From Variovorax sp. CAN15 (GTDB lineage Bacteria > Pseudomonadota > Gammaproteobacteria > Burkholderiales > Burkholderiaceae_C), in assembly GCF_030462475.1 (NCBI RefSeq), contig NZ_JASMRZ010000002.1, forward strand, positions 378 through 64,377: DNA of 64,000 bases, given 5' to 3'. Both the position numbers and the translations under genes were made by a program. The notes under the pieces were generated by a model. That model saw only the letters and a program-made list of their open reading frames with translations, searched no databases and was not told where the DNA came from. The number at the start of each line of letters is the position of its first letter. Positions within the stretch are counted from its first letter, which is position 1. This document shows, piece after piece, positions 38,545 to 49,703 of the stretch.

Positions 38545-40077
38545 TCATGCCGCCGCAATCATTTCGTACACCTCGTCCTCGGTCGAGCCGCCCGGCAGCT
38601 CACCCACCTTCTTCCTGTCGCGCAGCACCACGATGCGATGCGCCACGCGCACCACCTCGCTCATCTCCGAGGAAATGAAGATCACCGCCATGCCCGCCTT
38701 CGCAAGCCGCAGGATCTCTTCCATGATCTCCTGCTTGGCCGCCACGTCGATGCCGCGCGTGGGCTCGTCGAGGATCAGCAGGCGCGGCTCGGTCGCGAGC
38801 CAGCGCGCGATCATGGCCTTCTGCTGGTTGCCACCCGACAGCAGCCCGATGGGCGTCTCCACGCTCGCGGTCTTGATGCCCAGCGAGGCGACGAAGCGCT
38901 CGGCCATCGCCGTCTGCTCCGCGTGCGAGAGAAAGCGCTTCGTGCCCAGCCGCGCCTGCAGGGCCAGCGCGATGTTCTCGCGCACCGACAGCTCGGCGAC
39001 GATGCCATCGGTCTTGCGCTCCTCGGGGCACAGCGCAAGGCCTTCGCGGATCGCGTCGGCCGGATTCGAGAAGCTGACGCTGCGGCCATCGACCTTGAGC
39101 ACGCCGCGATCCGGCGTCTCCAACCCGAACAGCAGTCGCGCGAGTTCCGTTCGGCCCGCACCCAGCAGGCCCGCGATGCCGACGACCTCGCCCGCGCGCA
39201 CGCGCAGGTCGGTCGCCTGCAGCTGGCCCGCCTGCCCCAGCCCCTCGATCTGCAGCAGCGCAGGCGCGGCCTCGTCGAACGCGGGCAGCGCGGCCGGCCG
39301 GGCCGATTGCGCCGCGAGCTCTCGCCCGAGCATCGCGGCGATCAGCGCCTGCGGCCCGAGGTCGGCCGCCTTCCACTCGCCGATCCACGCACCATTGCGC
39401 AGCACGGTGATGCGGTCCGACACCGCGTACATCTGGTTGAGGAAGTGCGTCACGAAGACGATCGCCAACCCTTCGGCGCGCAGCCGCCGCAGTACCTCGA
39501 ACAGCTTCTCGACCTCGTCGTCGTCGAGGCTGGAGGTGGGCTCGTCGAGGATCAGCACCTTCGACGACACGCCCAGCGCCCGCGCGATGGCCACCATCTG
39601 CTGCACCGCCACCGAGTAGCCCGACAGCAGCCGCGTCACATCGATGTCGAGCCCGATGCGCGCCAACAACTCCCCGGCGCGGCGGTTCACCGCGGCCCAG
39701 TCGATGCGGCAGCCCTGCGCCGCGCCCTTGCGCGGGTAGCGCCCGGCGAACACGTTCTCCGCCACTGAGAGGTTCGGGCACAGATTCACTTCCTGGTAGA
39801 CGGTGCTGATGCCCAGCTTCTGCGCCTCCAGCGGCGAATGCGGGCGGATCGGTTTGCCATCGAGCAGCATCTCGCCGCCACTCGAAGGCAGCACGCCCGT
39901 CAGCACCTTGATCAGCGTCGACTTGCCCGCGCCGTTCTGCCCCATGAGCGCGTGGATCTCGCCCGGATACAGGTCGAGCCGCACGTCACGCAGCACCGGG
40001 ATGCCTCCGAACTGCTTGTGGATGCCCCTGAGCTGGAGTACGGGGCTGGGACTGGGGCTGGGGCGTGCGTCTGCCAT
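38545..40077 (-). CDS. Sugar ABC transporter ATP-binding protein, YtfR-like
   Basis: Two ABC domains: [49 protein letters not shown]. Confidence 0.85.
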   Translation of the reverse strand: MADARPSPSPSPVLQLRGIHKQFGGIPVLRDVRLDLYPGEIHALMGQNGAGKSTLIKVLTGVLPSSGGEMLLDGKPIRPHSPLEAQKLGISTVYQEVNLCPNLSVAENVFAGRYPRKGAAQGCRIDWAAVNRRAGELLARIGLDIDVTRLLSGYSVAVQQMVAIARALGVSSKVLILDEPTSSLDDDEVEKLFEVLRRLRAEGLAIVFVTHFLNQMYAVSDRITVLRNGAWIGEWKAADLGPQALIAAMLGRELAAQSARPAALPAFDEAAPALLQIEGLGQAGQLQATDLRVRAGEVVGIAGLLGAGRTELARLLFGLETPDRGVLKVDGRSVSFSNPADAIREGLALCPEERKTDGIVAELSVRENIALALQARLGTKRFLSHAEQTAMAERFVASLGIKTASVETPIGLLSGGNQQKAMIARWLATEPRLLILDEPTRGIDVAAKQEIMEEILRLAKAGMAVIFISSEMSEVVRVAHRIVVLRDRKKVGELPGGSTEDEVYEMIAAA

Positions 40078-40087
40078 GTGCCGTGCG

Positions 40088-41305
40088 TCACTTGTTCTTG
40101 TTGTAGACGTCGATGAACACCGCCGCCAGCAGCACCAGTCCCTTGATGACCTGCTGGTAGTCGATGCCGATGCCGAGGATCGACATGCCGTTGTTCATCA
40201 CGCCCATGATGAAGGCGCCGATCACCGCGCCCATCACCTTGCCCACGCCACCCGAAGCGGAAGCGCCGCCGATGAAGCAGGCCGCGATCACGTCGAGCTC
40301 GAAGCCCAGGCCGGCCTTGGGCGTGGCCGTGTTCAGCCGCGCCGCGAACACGAGGCCGGCCAGCGCCGCGAGCGCGCCCATGTTCACGAAGGTGAGGAAA
40401 GCGAGCCGCTGCGTCTTCACGCCCGAGAGGCGCGCCGCCTTCTCGTTGCCGCCCAGCGCGTAGATGCGCCGGCCGACGGTGGTGCGGTTGGTGACGAAGT
40501 CGTACACCACGATCAGCACCGCCATCACGATCAGCACGTTGGGCAGGCCCTTGTAGGTCGACAGCAGGTAGCTGAAGAACAGGATGATGGCCGCGAAGAA
40601 CAGGTTCTTCACCAGGAAGAAGGCGTAGGGCTCCTGGTCCATGCCGTGCGCCGCCAGCTTGGCGCGCCCGCGCATCTTGAAGAACACCAGCGCCGCCGCG
40701 GCCAGCGCACCCACGACCAGCGAGGTGGTGCGGAAGGTGTCGCCGCCCAGCGGATCAGGGATGAAGCCCGAACTCAGCCGCTGGAACTCCACCGGAAACG
40801 GACCCACCGACTGTCCCGCCAGGAGCGCCAGCGTGAGCCCCTTGAACACCAGCATGCCCGCGAGCGTGACGATGAACGACGGGATCTTGCGGAAGGCCAC
40901 GAACCAGCCCTGCGCCGCGCCGATGACGGCGCCCGCGAAGATGCTCACCAGCGCCGTCGGCACGAAGTGCCAGCCGTACTCCACCATCAGCACCGCCGCC
41001 AGCGCGCCGATGAAGCCGCACACCGAGCCCACCGACAGGTCGATGTGCCCCGCCACGATCACCAGCAGCATGCCCAGGGCCATGATGACCACGTAGCTGT
41101 TCTGCAGCAGCAGGTTGGTGAGGTTCAGCGGCCGCAGCAGCGTGCCGTCGGTCAGCACCTGGAACAGCACCATGATCGCGACCAGCGAAATCAGCATGCC
41201 GTATTCGCGCAGGTTGTTCTTCAGGAAGCCGGTGTGCAGCTTCGCCGACGCCGCCTCGGCCACGGGCACGGCGGTCTTCACCGTATTGACTTCAGGCTGG
41301 GACAT
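40088..41305 (-). CDS. Multiple-sugar ABC transporter permease (GguB/MmsB/XylH-like)
   Basis: [45 protein letters not shown]; adjacent to ATPase and ChvE-like SBP. Confidence 0.82.
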   Translation of the reverse strand: MSQPEVNTVKTAVPVAEAASAKLHTGFLKNNLREYGMLISLVAIMVLFQVLTDGTLLRPLNLTNLLLQNSYVVIMALGMLLVIVAGHIDLSVGSVCGFIGALAAVLMVEYGWHFVPTALVSIFAGAVIGAAQGWFVAFRKIPSFIVTLAGMLVFKGLTLALLAGQSVGPFPVEFQRLSSGFIPDPLGGDTFRTTSLVVGALAAAALVFFKMRGRAKLAAHGMDQEPYAFFLVKNLFFAAIILFFSYLLSTYKGLPNVLIVMAVLIVVYDFVTNRTTVGRRIYALGGNEKAARLSGVKTQRLAFLTFVNMGALAALAGLVFAARLNTATPKAGLGFELDVIAACFIGGASASGGVGKVMGAVIGAFIMGVMNNGMSILGIGIDYQQVIKGLVLLAAVFIDVYNKNK

Positions 41306-42884
41306 GGACGGAACTCCCTGAACTCACGATGGCATGCATGATGCGCTCCTGCGAGGCCTCTGCGGCCGGAAACTCGGCGACGAAGCGCCCCTCGTTCATC
41401 ACGTAGATGCGGTCGCACATGCCGAGCAACTCCGGCAGTTCGGAAGAAATCATGAGAATGCCCTTGCCCTCGCTGGCAAGCCTGTCGATGATGGTGTAGA
41501 TCTCGTACTTGGCGCCCACGTCGATGCCGCGCGTGGGCTCGTCGAGGATCAGCAGCTCTGGCTTGGTGAAGAGCCACTTGCTCAACACCACCTTCTGCTG
41601 GTTGCCGCCTGAAAGGTTGACCACCAGCTGCTCGATGCCCGAGCAGCGGATGTTGAGTGCCTTGCGGTACTCGTTGGCCACCTTGAACTCCCGCCCGTTG
41701 TCGATCACCGACCTGTCGGCGATCGCATCGAGGTTCGCGAGGCTGATGTTCTTGCGGATGTCCTCCTCCAGCACCAGCCCGAGTCCCTTGCGGTCTTCGG
41801 TGACGTAGGCGATGCCGTGGTCGATGGCCTTGCGCACCGTGCTCACATCCACCGGCTTGCCGTGCATGAACACCGAACCGCTGATGCGCTGCCCGTAGGA
41901 CTTGCCGAACACGCTCATGGCCAGCTCGGTGCGGCCCGCGCCCATGAGGCCCGCGATGCCGACGATCTCGCCCTGGCGCACGTTGAGGCTCACACCCTTG
42001 ATCTGCTCGCGGTCGACATGCAGCGCGTGGTGCACGCGCCAGTCACGCACTTCGAACACGGTCTCCCCGATCTTCGGATCGCGCTGCGGATAGCGGTGCG
42101 CCATGTCGCGCCCCACCATGCCGCGGATGATGCGGTCCTCGCTGATGGGCTGGCCGCGGCAGTCCATGGTCTCCACCGTTGCGCCGTCGCGCAGCACGGT
42201 GATCGAGTCGGCCACCTTGGCGATTTCGTTGAGCTTGTGCGAGATCAGGATCGACGCGATACCCTGGCGCTTGAGCTCCAGCAGCAGCATCAGCAGCGCA
42301 TCGCTGTCGTTCTCGTTCAAGCTGGCGGTGGGCTCGTCGAGGATCAGCAGCTTCACCTCCTTGGCCAGCGCCTTGGCGATTTCCACCAGCTGCTGCTTGC
42401 CCACGCCCAGGTCGGTCACCAGCGTGGTGGGCGGCTCCTTCAGGCCAACCTTGGCGAGCAGCTCGCGCGTTCTCGCATAGGCGGCGAACCAGTCGATCAC
42501 GCCGGCGCCGCTGGCGATCTCGTTGCCGAGGAAGATGTTCTCGGCGATGGACAGCAGCGGCACCAGCGCCAGCTCCTGGTGGATGATGATGATGCCGAGC
42601 TTCTCGCTGTCGGCGATGCCCCTGAAGCGGCGCTCCTCGCCCTCGAAGCGGATCTCGCCGGTGTACGAGTCGCACGGGTAGACGCCGCTGAGCACCTTCA
42701 TGAGCGTCGACTTGCCCGCGCCGTTCTCGCCGACCACCGCGTGGATCTCCCCCGCGCGCACGCTGAGGTTGACGTTGCTCAGCGCCTTCACGCCGGGAAA
42801 CGTCTTCGTGATGCCACGCATCTCCAGGATGGCGCCATTCCCGGCACCATGGCTGTTGCTGCCGCTGCTGCCGTCCATGCTCAC
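41292..42884 (-). CDS. Multiple-sugar ABC transporter ATP-binding protein (GguA/MmsA-like)
   Basis: [59 protein letters not shown]. Confidence 0.85.
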   Translation of the reverse strand: MSMDGSSGSNSHGAGNGAILEMRGITKTFPGVKALSNVNLSVRAGEIHAVVGENGAGKSTLMKVLSGVYPCDSYTGEIRFEGEERRFRGIADSEKLGIIIIHQELALVPLLSIAENIFLGNEIASGAGVIDWFAAYARTRELLAKVGLKEPPTTLVTDLGVGKQQLVEIAKALAKEVKLLILDEPTASLNENDSDALLMLLLELKRQGIASILISHKLNEIAKVADSITVLRDGATVETMDCRGQPISEDRIIRGMVGRDMAHRYPQRDPKIGETVFEVRDWRVHHALHVDREQIKGVSLNVRQGEIVGIAGLMGAGRTELAMSVFGKSYGQRISGSVFMHGKPVDVSTVRKAIDHGIAYVTEDRKGLGLVLEEDIRKNISLANLDAIADRSVIDNGREFKVANEYRKALNIRCSGIEQLVVNLSGGNQQKVVLSKWLFTKPELLILDEPTRGIDVGAKYEIYTIIDRLASEGKGILMISSELPELLGMCDRIYVMNEGRFVAEFPAAEASQERIMHAIVSSGSSVHVPA

Positions 42885-43951
42885 TTGATCTGGCTTTCCT
42901 TGTAGTAGCCGCTGTCGACCAGCACCTGCTTCCAGTTCGACGCATCCACGCTCACCGGCTTCAGCAGGTACGACGGCACGACCTTCATGCCGTTGTTGTA
43001 GGTCTTGGTGTCGTTCACCTCGGGTGTCTTGCCCGAGAGCATCGCGTCCACCATGGCCACCGTCACCTTGGCCAGCTCGCGCGTGTCCTTGAACACGGTG
43101 GAAGTCTGCTCCTTGCGAAGGATCGACTTGACCGAGGGAATCTCCGCGTCCTGCCCTGTGACCACCGGCATCGGCTGCGAGCCCGAGCCGTAGCCCACGC
43201 CCTTGAGCGACGAGAGAATGCCGATCGAAAGGCCGTCGTACGGCGACAGCACCGCGTCGACGCGGTCCTTGGTGTAGAAGGCCGACAGCAGGTTGTCCAT
43301 GCGCGCCTGCGCCACAGCGCCGTCCCAGCGCAGCGTGCCGACCTTGTCCATGCCCATCTGCTTGCTGCGCACCACCAGCTTGCCGCTCTTGATGTACGGG
43401 TCGAGCACCGACATCGCGCCGTTGTAGAAGAAGAAGGCGTTGTTGTCGTCGGGCGAGCCGCCGAAGAGCTCGATGTTGAACGGACCCTTGCCGCTCTTCA
43501 GGCCCAGCGCCGCCTCGATCGACTGCGCCTGCAGCACGCCGACCTGGAAGTTGTCGAAGGTGGCGTAGTAGTCGACGTTCTTCGAACCCTTGATGAGCCG
43601 GTCATAGGCGATGATCTTCACGCCCTTGTCGGCGGCCTTCTGCAGCACGTCCGACAACGTGGTGCCGTCGATGGCCGCGATGACCAGCACCTTCGAGCCC
43701 TTCGTCACCATGTTCTCGATCTGCGCGAGCTGGTTGGGGATGTCGTCTTCGGCGTACTGCAGGTCGGTCTTGTAGCCCTTGTCCTTGAAGTACTTGACCA
43801 TGTTGGCGCCGTCGGCGATCCAGCGCGCCGACGACTTGGTGGGCATGGAGATGGCGATCAGGCCCTTGTCCTGCGCGTTGGCCAGCGGAGCGAAGCCGAC
43901 GATGGCCAGTGCGATGCCGGCCAGGGATGCCTTGAGGAAGTTGCGTTTCAT
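42881..43951 (-). CDS. chvE: Sugar-binding periplasmic protein ChvE-like
   Basis: Signal peptide [76 protein letters not shown]. Confidence 0.85.
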   Translation of the reverse strand: MKRNFLKASLAGIALAIVGFAPLANAQDKGLIAISMPTKSSARWIADGANMVKYFKDKGYKTDLQYAEDDIPNQLAQIENMVTKGSKVLVIAAIDGTTLSDVLQKAADKGVKIIAYDRLIKGSKNVDYYATFDNFQVGVLQAQSIEAALGLKSGKGPFNIELFGGSPDDNNAFFFYNGAMSVLDPYIKSGKLVVRSKQMGMDKVGTLRWDGAVAQARMDNLLSAFYTKDRVDAVLSPYDGLSIGILSSLKGVGYGSGSQPMPVVTGQDAEIPSVKSILRKEQTSTVFKDTRELAKVTVAMVDAMLSGKTPEVNDTKTYNNGMKVVPSYLLKPVSVDASNWKQVLVDSGYYKESQIK

Positions 43952-43996
43952 GGTTTGATTCATTTTTCGATGGGTGCTGTGTCTTTTCCAGGAACA

Positions 43997-44083
43997 CCGC
44001 GGAACCGGCTTCGCCGGGCCGCAGGTGTTGCCCCCGGCGAGGGGGTTGGCGTAGCGGACACGAAGTGCCGCGCAGCCTGGGGG
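43997..44083 (-). repeat. Dispersed intergenic repeat, copy B
   Basis: CCGCGGAACCGGCTTCGCCGGGCCGCAGG...CCCCCGGCGAGGGGG...GCGGACACGAAGTGCCGCGCAGCCTGGGGG, reverse-complement match to 31975-32054. Confidence 0.7.
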
Positions 44084-44088
44084 AGTAC

Positions 44089-45054
44089 TCAATACTTTCG
44101 ATTGGGGAATTCCTTGGCGGCGACTTCCATCGGGAAGATGCTCTCGACCGTCACGATGCGCTTGGGCAGCGTCTTGCCGTCCTTGATGTCCTTCACGGCC
44201 TGCATCAGCTGCGGGCCGAGCAGCGGGCTGCACTCGACCGACACGTTGAGCTTGCCGGCGATCATGGCCTCGAAGGCGCCCTTCACGCCGTCGATGGAGA
44301 TGATCACGATGTCCTTCGCGGGCTTCAGGCCGGCTTCCTCGATGGCCTGGATCGCGCCGATGGCCATGTCGTCGTTGTGCGCGTACAGCACATTGATCTT
44401 CTTGCCCTCGGCCTTCAGGAAGGCTTCCATCACTTCCTTGCCCTTGGCGCGGGTGAAGTCGCCGGTCTGCGAGCGGATGATCTTGAACTTCGGGTCGGCC
44501 TTGATGATTTCCTCGAAGCCCTTCTTGCGGTCGATGGCAGGGGCCGAGCCCACGGTGCCCTGCAGCTCGACGATGTTCACGTCGCCCTTCTGGTCCTTCA
44601 TCTTCTCCACCAGCCAGCGGCCGGCCTTGCGGCCTTCCTCGGTGAAGTCCGAGCCCATGAAGGTCACGTAGAGCGAGTCGTCCTTGGTGTTGACGGAGCG
44701 GTCGGTCAGCACCACCGGGATCTTCGCGGCCTTGGCCTCGCGCAGCACGGTCTCCCAGCCCGACTCGACCACCGGCGAGAAGGCGATCACGTCCACCTTC
44801 TGCGCAATGTAGGAGCGGATGGCCTTGATCTGGTTCTCCTGCTTCTGCTGCGCGTCGGAGAACTTCAGCTCGATGCCGGCGTCCTTGGCGGACGACTTGA
44901 TCGACTCGGTGTTGGCGGTGCGCCATTCGCTTTCGGCGCCCACCTGTGCGAAGCCCAGCACGAGCTTCTTCTGCGCGAAGGCGGACACGGGCAGCATGCT
45001 GCCCAAGGCTGCGGCGGCGAGTGCGGTGTTGAGGGTGCGGCGATTCATGGTCAT
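44089..45054 (-). CDS. Sugar ABC transporter substrate-binding protein, YtfQ-like
   Basis: Signal peptide; [67 protein letters not shown]. Confidence 0.85.
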   Translation of the reverse strand: MTMNRRTLNTALAAAALGSMLPVSAFAQKKLVLGFAQVGAESEWRTANTESIKSSAKDAGIELKFSDAQQKQENQIKAIRSYIAQKVDVIAFSPVVESGWETVLREAKAAKIPVVLTDRSVNTKDDSLYVTFMGSDFTEEGRKAGRWLVEKMKDQKGDVNIVELQGTVGSAPAIDRKKGFEEIIKADPKFKIIRSQTGDFTRAKGKEVMEAFLKAEGKKINVLYAHNDDMAIGAIQAIEEAGLKPAKDIVIISIDGVKGAFEAMIAGKLNVSVECSPLLGPQLMQAVKDIKDGKTLPKRIVTVESIFPMEVAAKEFPNRKY

Positions 45055-45136
45055 GGGATGTCTCCTTCTTGATGATTCGAGGAATGCCGGTTGGCGTGGG
45101 TGATGGAAAACGAAACTGAAAAGAACCCCGTCCGGT

Positions 45137-46669
45137 TCAGGCCAGCATGTAGCCGGTCTTCACCGTCGTGTAGAACTCCGCGGCGTGGCGCCCTTGTTCG
45201 CGCGGCCCGTAGCCCGACCCCTTGCGGCCGCCGAAGGGCACGTGGAAGTCCACACCCGCGGTCGGCAGATTGACCATCGTCATGCCGACCACGGCATGGC
45301 GCCTGAAATGCATCGCATGCTTGAGTGAATTGGTGCAGATGCCCGCGCACAGGCCGAAGGGCGTGTCGTTGCACAGCGCCAGCGCGTCGTCGTAGTCGTC
45401 GGCGCGCAGCACGCAGGCCAGCGGACCGAATATCTCCTCGCGCGCGATGCGGTGCGAGGGCTTGGCGAGAAAAAGCGCGGGGCTCATGTAGTGGCCGGCG
45501 GTGGCGCGCTCCAGCGCCTCGCCGCCCCAGACGTGCTCGGCGCCCTCTTCCCGCGCCACGTCGACCCAGGTGAGATCTTGCGCGAGCCGGTCTTCGTCGG
45601 CCACCGGGCCGATGTCGACGCCGCGCTCCAGCGCGTGACCGATCTTCAGCGTCTTCAGGCGCTGGCGCAGCTTCGCCACGAAGGCGTCGTGCACCGCCGA
45701 CTCGACGATGAGCCGGCTCGACGCCGTGCAGCGCTGGCCAGCGGAGAAATACGCGCCCTGCACCGCGCAATCGACGGCGCGGTCGAGGTCGGCATCGGCC
45801 AGCACCACGAGCGCATTCTTGCCGCCCGTCTCGAGCTGCACCTTGGCGCGCCGCGCGGCGGCCGCCTGCAGGATGCGCTCGCCGTTGGCCATGGAGCCGG
45901 TGAAGCTCAGCGCGTCGACCAGCGGGCTGTCGACCAGCGCCTGCCCCACTTCGCGGCCGCTGCCCATCACGAGGTTGAAGGCGCCGGCCGGCAATGCGGC
46001 GCGGCTGATGATCTCGGCCAGCGCCCAGCCGCAGCCCGACACCAGTTCGGCCGGCTTGAACACCACGCTGTTGCCATGGGCCAGCGCGGGCGCGATCTTC
46101 CATGCGGGCACCACGAAGGGCGAATTCCATGGCGTGATGAGCCCCACCACGCCCACCGGCTCGCGCGTGACGTCGACCTGCACGCCCGCGCGCACCGATG
46201 CGACGTTCTCGCCGCCACCGCCGCCTGCACCGCTACGGATGGCTTCTCCCGCGAAGAACTTGAAGATCTGGCCGGCGCGGGCCACCTCGGCCACCGCCTC
46301 GACCAGCGTCTTGCCCTCCTCGCGCGCCAGCAGCATGCCCAGGTCGTCCTTGCGGGAGAGCAGCTCGGTGCCGATGCGGTCGAGCACGTCTGCGCGCCGT
46401 TGCGGCGTGCTGTGGCTCCAGTGGGGAAAGGCTTCCGTGGCGGCGCGGATGGCGGCCTCGGCCTGGCGGCGGTCGGCACGTGCGTACTCGGCCACCACTT
46501 CGCTGGTGTCCGAGGGATTGGCGCTCACACCTGTGGTCGCGCTGGTTTCCCAGCGGCCGTTGATGTACTGCCGCACGTTCTGATGAAGCTCGCCGTGGAT
46601 CACCGGGGCCTGGACCTTGTCTCTGTTGTTCTTGGAATGCCCGGAGTCTAGAAACAGATTTGATATCAA
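45137..46669 (-). CDS. Aldehyde dehydrogenase (alpha-ketoglutaric semialdehyde dehydrogenase-like)
   Basis: GLITPWNSPFVVPAWKIAPALAHGNSVVFKPAE, LETGGKNALVVLADADLD, FSAGQRCTASSRLIV catalytic Cys; sugar-oxidation context. Confidence 0.8.
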   Translation of the reverse strand: MISNLFLDSGHSKNNRDKVQAPVIHGELHQNVRQYINGRWETSATTGVSANPSDTSEVVAEYARADRRQAEAAIRAATEAFPHWSHSTPQRRADVLDRIGTELLSRKDDLGMLLAREEGKTLVEAVAEVARAGQIFKFFAGEAIRSGAGGGGGENVASVRAGVQVDVTREPVGVVGLITPWNSPFVVPAWKIAPALAHGNSVVFKPAELVSGCGWALAEIISRAALPAGAFNLVMGSGREVGQALVDSPLVDALSFTGSMANGERILQAAAARRAKVQLETGGKNALVVLADADLDRAVDCAVQGAYFSAGQRCTASSRLIVESAVHDAFVAKLRQRLKTLKIGHALERGVDIGPVADEDRLAQDLTWVDVAREEGAEHVWGGEALERATAGHYMSPALFLAKPSHRIAREEIFGPLACVLRADDYDDALALCNDTPFGLCAGICTNSLKHAMHFRRHAVVGMTMVNLPTAGVDFHVPFGGRKGSGYGPREQGRHAAEFYTTVKTGYMLA

Positions 46670-46704
46670 TCCAATCGTTTTTTAAGCAAAATGGATATCG
46701 ATCG
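46655..46704. promoter_or_regulatory. Candidate LysR operator/divergent promoter region
   Basis: AT-rich CAGATTTGATATCAATCC and ATGGATATCGATCG between divergent aldehyde dehydrogenase and LysR genes. Confidence 0.35.
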
Positions 46705-46751
46705 CCGGATTCTGGAAAACCCGGTCAGTCCTTTGTTTAAAGCCCGGAGCC

Positions 46752-47717
46752 ATGACCAACTACAACCACTGGTTCATCCGAGCCCGCCTCAAGACCCGCC
46801 AGCTGCTGCTGCTCGTGGCGCTGTCCGAGGAGGGCAACATCCACCGCGCGGCGCAGGTGCTCAACATGACGCAGCCCGCCGCCTCCAAGCTGCTGAAGGA
46901 CCTGGAGGACGTGCTGGAGGTGCCGCTGTTCGAGCGCCTGCCGCGCGGCATGCGCCCGACCTGGTACGGCGAGACCATGATCCGCCACGCCCGTGTCGCG
47001 CTCGCGAGCCTGAACCAGGCGCACGACGAACTCACCGCGCTCAAGGCCGGGCGCTTCGGCCATGTGAGCGTGGGCGCCATCACCGCGCCTGGCCTCACGC
47101 TGATGCCGCCGGCCGTGGCGATGGTGAAGCGCGAGCACCCCGACCTGCGCGTGTCGCTCGAGATAGAGACCAGCCCGGTGCTGATCGAGCGGCTGGAGCA
47201 GGGCAAGCTCGACATCCTGGTGGCGCGCCTCTTCGCCGAGCACGACAAGTCGCAGCTGCGCTACGAGGCGCTGAGCGAGGAACCTGTGTGCGCGCTGGTG
47301 CGCCCCGGCCATCCGCTGCTGGGCGTGAGCGGCCTCACGCTGCGCGACGTGGTCGGCGCCGGCTGGATCGTTCCGCCCGCGGGCAGCGTGCTGCGCCACC
47401 GCTTCGAGCTGATGTTTCAGGAGGAAGGCCTCGCGCCGCCCACCAACACCATCGAGAGCCCGGCCCTGCTCTTCATCACGCGCATGCTGCAGCAGAGCGA
47501 CATGGTCGCCGTGCTCGCGACCGACGTGGCGCGCTACTACGCCTCGCACGGCATCGTGTCGCTGCTGCCGCTGGACATGCCCTGCCACATGGACGCCTTC
47601 GGCATCATCACGCGCACCGACCGGCTGCTGTCACCGGCGGCGAAGGTGATGATGAAGGCGCTGAAGACGGCGAGCGTCAGCGTCTATGGGCGCAAGCTGG
47701 AGATGGAGATCGACTGA
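46752..47717 (+). CDS. LysR-family regulator, GbpR-like
   Basis: HTH EGNIHRAAQVLNMTQPAASKLLKDLEDVLEVPLFERLPRGM; adjacent to ChvE/Ggu-type transport locus. Confidence 0.8.
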   Translation: MTNYNHWFIRARLKTRQLLLLVALSEEGNIHRAAQVLNMTQPAASKLLKDLEDVLEVPLFERLPRGMRPTWYGETMIRHARVALASLNQAHDELTALKAGRFGHVSVGAITAPGLTLMPPAVAMVKREHPDLRVSLEIETSPVLIERLEQGKLDILVARLFAEHDKSQLRYEALSEEPVCALVRPGHPLLGVSGLTLRDVVGAGWIVPPAGSVLRHRFELMFQEEGLAPPTNTIESPALLFITRMLQQSDMVAVLATDVARYYASHGIVSLLPLDMPCHMDAFGIITRTDRLLSPAAKVMMKALKTASVSVYGRKLEMEID

Positions 47718-47741
47718 GGAGCGACGCGCCCCGCCGCGGCT

Positions 47742-48542
47742 TCAGGTCCAGCCGGCATCCACGGTGAATTCCTGCGCCGTGCACATCCTGGCGTCGTCCG
47801 ATGCGAGGAACAGCACCATGCGCGCGATGTCTTCCGGCATCAGCTTGTCGGGCAGGCACTGGTTGCGCTTGAGCGACTGCTCGCCTTCCTCGTCGAGCCA
47901 CAGCTTGACCTGCCGCTCGGTCATCACCCAGCCTGGCGAGACGGTGTTGATGCGGATGCGGTCGCGGCCCAGGTCCACCGCGAGGCCGCGCGTGAGGCCG
48001 TTCACCGACGACTTCGCGATGGCGTAGCAGGGGTAGCCGGAGCCCTTGGTCTGCCAGCCGGTGGAGCCGAGGTTGACCACCGAGCCGAAGCCCAGGCGCT
48101 TCATGCCCGGCACCACCGACTGGATCGCGAAGAGCGCGGGCCGCTCGTTGATGGCCATGCGGTTGTCGTAGTACTCGGGCGTGACCGACTCGAGCGTGTG
48201 GCGGTCGTCGCTCGCCACGTTGTTGACCAGCACCGCGAAGTCGCCGAACTCGGCGGCCGCATCGGCAATGGCTTTCTGCAGCGCGGCGATGTCGCGCACG
48301 TCGCAGGCGCGCCACCACGGCGCTGCATGGCCGGCCTTTTCGATCTGCCGCGCGAGCGCCGCGCTGGCGCTTTCGGCGATGTCGACGAAGGCTACGCGCG
48401 CGCCCTGTTCGGCAAACGCGGAGACGATGGCCGCGCCGATGCCGCTGCCGCCGCCGGTGACGAACACGGTGCGGCCCTTGAGGCTGGGATGGATGGAAAG
48501 CTGGGGGGAATTCAAGAAAAGTCTCCGGGGTGGGCATCTCAT
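47742..48542 (-). CDS. SDR-family oxidoreductase (probable aldose 1-dehydrogenase)
   Basis: VFVTGGGSGIGAAIVSAFAEQGARV, NNVAS, YAIAKSSVNGL (YxxxK), INTVSPGWV; locus context. Confidence 0.75.
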   Translation of the reverse strand: MRCPPRRLFLNSPQLSIHPSLKGRTVFVTGGGSGIGAAIVSAFAEQGARVAFVDIAESASAALARQIEKAGHAAPWWRACDVRDIAALQKAIADAAAEFGDFAVLVNNVASDDRHTLESVTPEYYDNRMAINERPALFAIQSVVPGMKRLGFGSVVNLGSTGWQTKGSGYPCYAIAKSSVNGLTRGLAVDLGRDRIRINTVSPGWVMTERQVKLWLDEEGEQSLKRNQCLPDKLMPEDIARMVLFLASDDARMCTAQEFTVDAGWT

Positions 48543-48544
48543 GA

Positions 48545-48610
48545 CATTGCAATATGCATATCAATTGATGTCGTGATTTTCAATTTCAGTTATCAATATG
48601 CCTTGATACG
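48545..48610. promoter_or_regulatory. Candidate operator region between SDR and SMP-30 genes
   Basis: AT-rich palindromic CAATATGCATATCAATTGATG and AGTTATCAATATGCCTTGATAC; half-sites similar to 46655-46704. Confidence 0.35.
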
Positions 48611-48654
48611 ATCCGCCGCGTCAAGAAGACAGACACGAACAGGAAAGAAGACCA

Positions 48655-49587
48655 ATGAGCAATGAGACACGCAGCCCCGTTCCCTCTCCTTCCGCCATCG
48701 GCCAGGCCGAGTGCATCTGGCCGGCAGGCGCCAACCTCGGCGAAGGCACCATGTGGTCGCAGCGCGAGCAGGCGCTGTACTGGATCGACATCCTCACGCC
48801 GCGCCTCTTCCGCTACGACCCGGCCACCGGCGCGCAGCGCACCTGGCACTTCGGCGAAGAGATCACCGCGATCGCCGAGCGCGCATCGGCACCAGGCCTG
48901 TTCATCACGCTGCGCCGCGGCTTCGCGCTCTTCGACACCACCGTGCCCGGCGATGGGGCGAAGCCGCACTACCTGCACCAGCCCGAGCCCGAACGCGCCG
49001 GCAACCGCTTCAACGACGGCAAGTGCGACGCGCGCGGCCGCTTCTGGGCCGGCAGCATGGACTTCGACTGCAAGGCACCCACCGGCGCGCTCTACAGCTA
49101 CGACGCCGACGGCCGCTGCACGAAGCACGACGACGGCTTCGAGGTGACCAACGGCCCGACCTGGTCGGCCGACGGCCGCACCATGTACTTCAACAACACG
49201 GTGCGCAACAACCTCTACGCCTACGACTTCGACATGGAAGCGGGCACCGTGTCGAACCGCCGCGTGTGGCACCGCTTTCCCAAGCCCGATGGCCTGCCCG
49301 ACGGCATGACCACCGACGCCGCTGGCCGCCTGTGGATCGCGCACTGGGGAGGCTCGTGCGTCACCTGCCACGACCCGGTGAGCGCGGCCGAGCTGTGCCG
49401 CATCGCCATCCCCGCGAGCCATGTCACCGACTGCGCCTTCGGCGACGCCGACATGCGCACGCTCTACATCACGACCGCGCGCAACGGCCTCACGCCCGAG
49501 CAGGAAGCGGCCGAGCCGCTGGCGGGCGGACTCTTCAGGGTGCGTATCGACAGCCCCGGCGTGCCGGCCGCGCTGTTCGCGGGCTGA
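48655..49587 (+). CDS. SMP-30/gluconolactonase family lactonase (probable sugar lactonase)
   Basis: LGEGTMWSQREQALYWIDILTPRLFRYDP, NRFNDGKCDARGRFWAGSMD, TNGPTWSADGRTMYFNNT. Confidence 0.82.
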   Translation: MSNETRSPVPSPSAIGQAECIWPAGANLGEGTMWSQREQALYWIDILTPRLFRYDPATGAQRTWHFGEEITAIAERASAPGLFITLRRGFALFDTTVPGDGAKPHYLHQPEPERAGNRFNDGKCDARGRFWAGSMDFDCKAPTGALYSYDADGRCTKHDDGFEVTNGPTWSADGRTMYFNNTVRNNLYAYDFDMEAGTVSNRRVWHRFPKPDGLPDGMTTDAAGRLWIAHWGGSCVTCHDPVSAAELCRIAIPASHVTDCAFGDADMRTLYITTARNGLTPEQEAAEPLAGGLFRVRIDSPGVPAALFAG

Positions 49588-49703
49588 GAGAAAAAGGCAG
49601 GAAGGAACGGCGTCGGCGTGGGCGTTGGCGTCGTTCCGGCGGAAATCGCCCCGGCGCGGTGAGAGGACAATCGGGCAGCCCATCGCAAACCATACCCACG
49701 ACC

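Noticed and set aside
42881-44926. Apparent 681-aa extension of ChvE
   Set aside because: Upstream part reads out of frame through the ytfQ-like gene and an intergenic repeat; ChvE has its own signal peptide starting at 43951.
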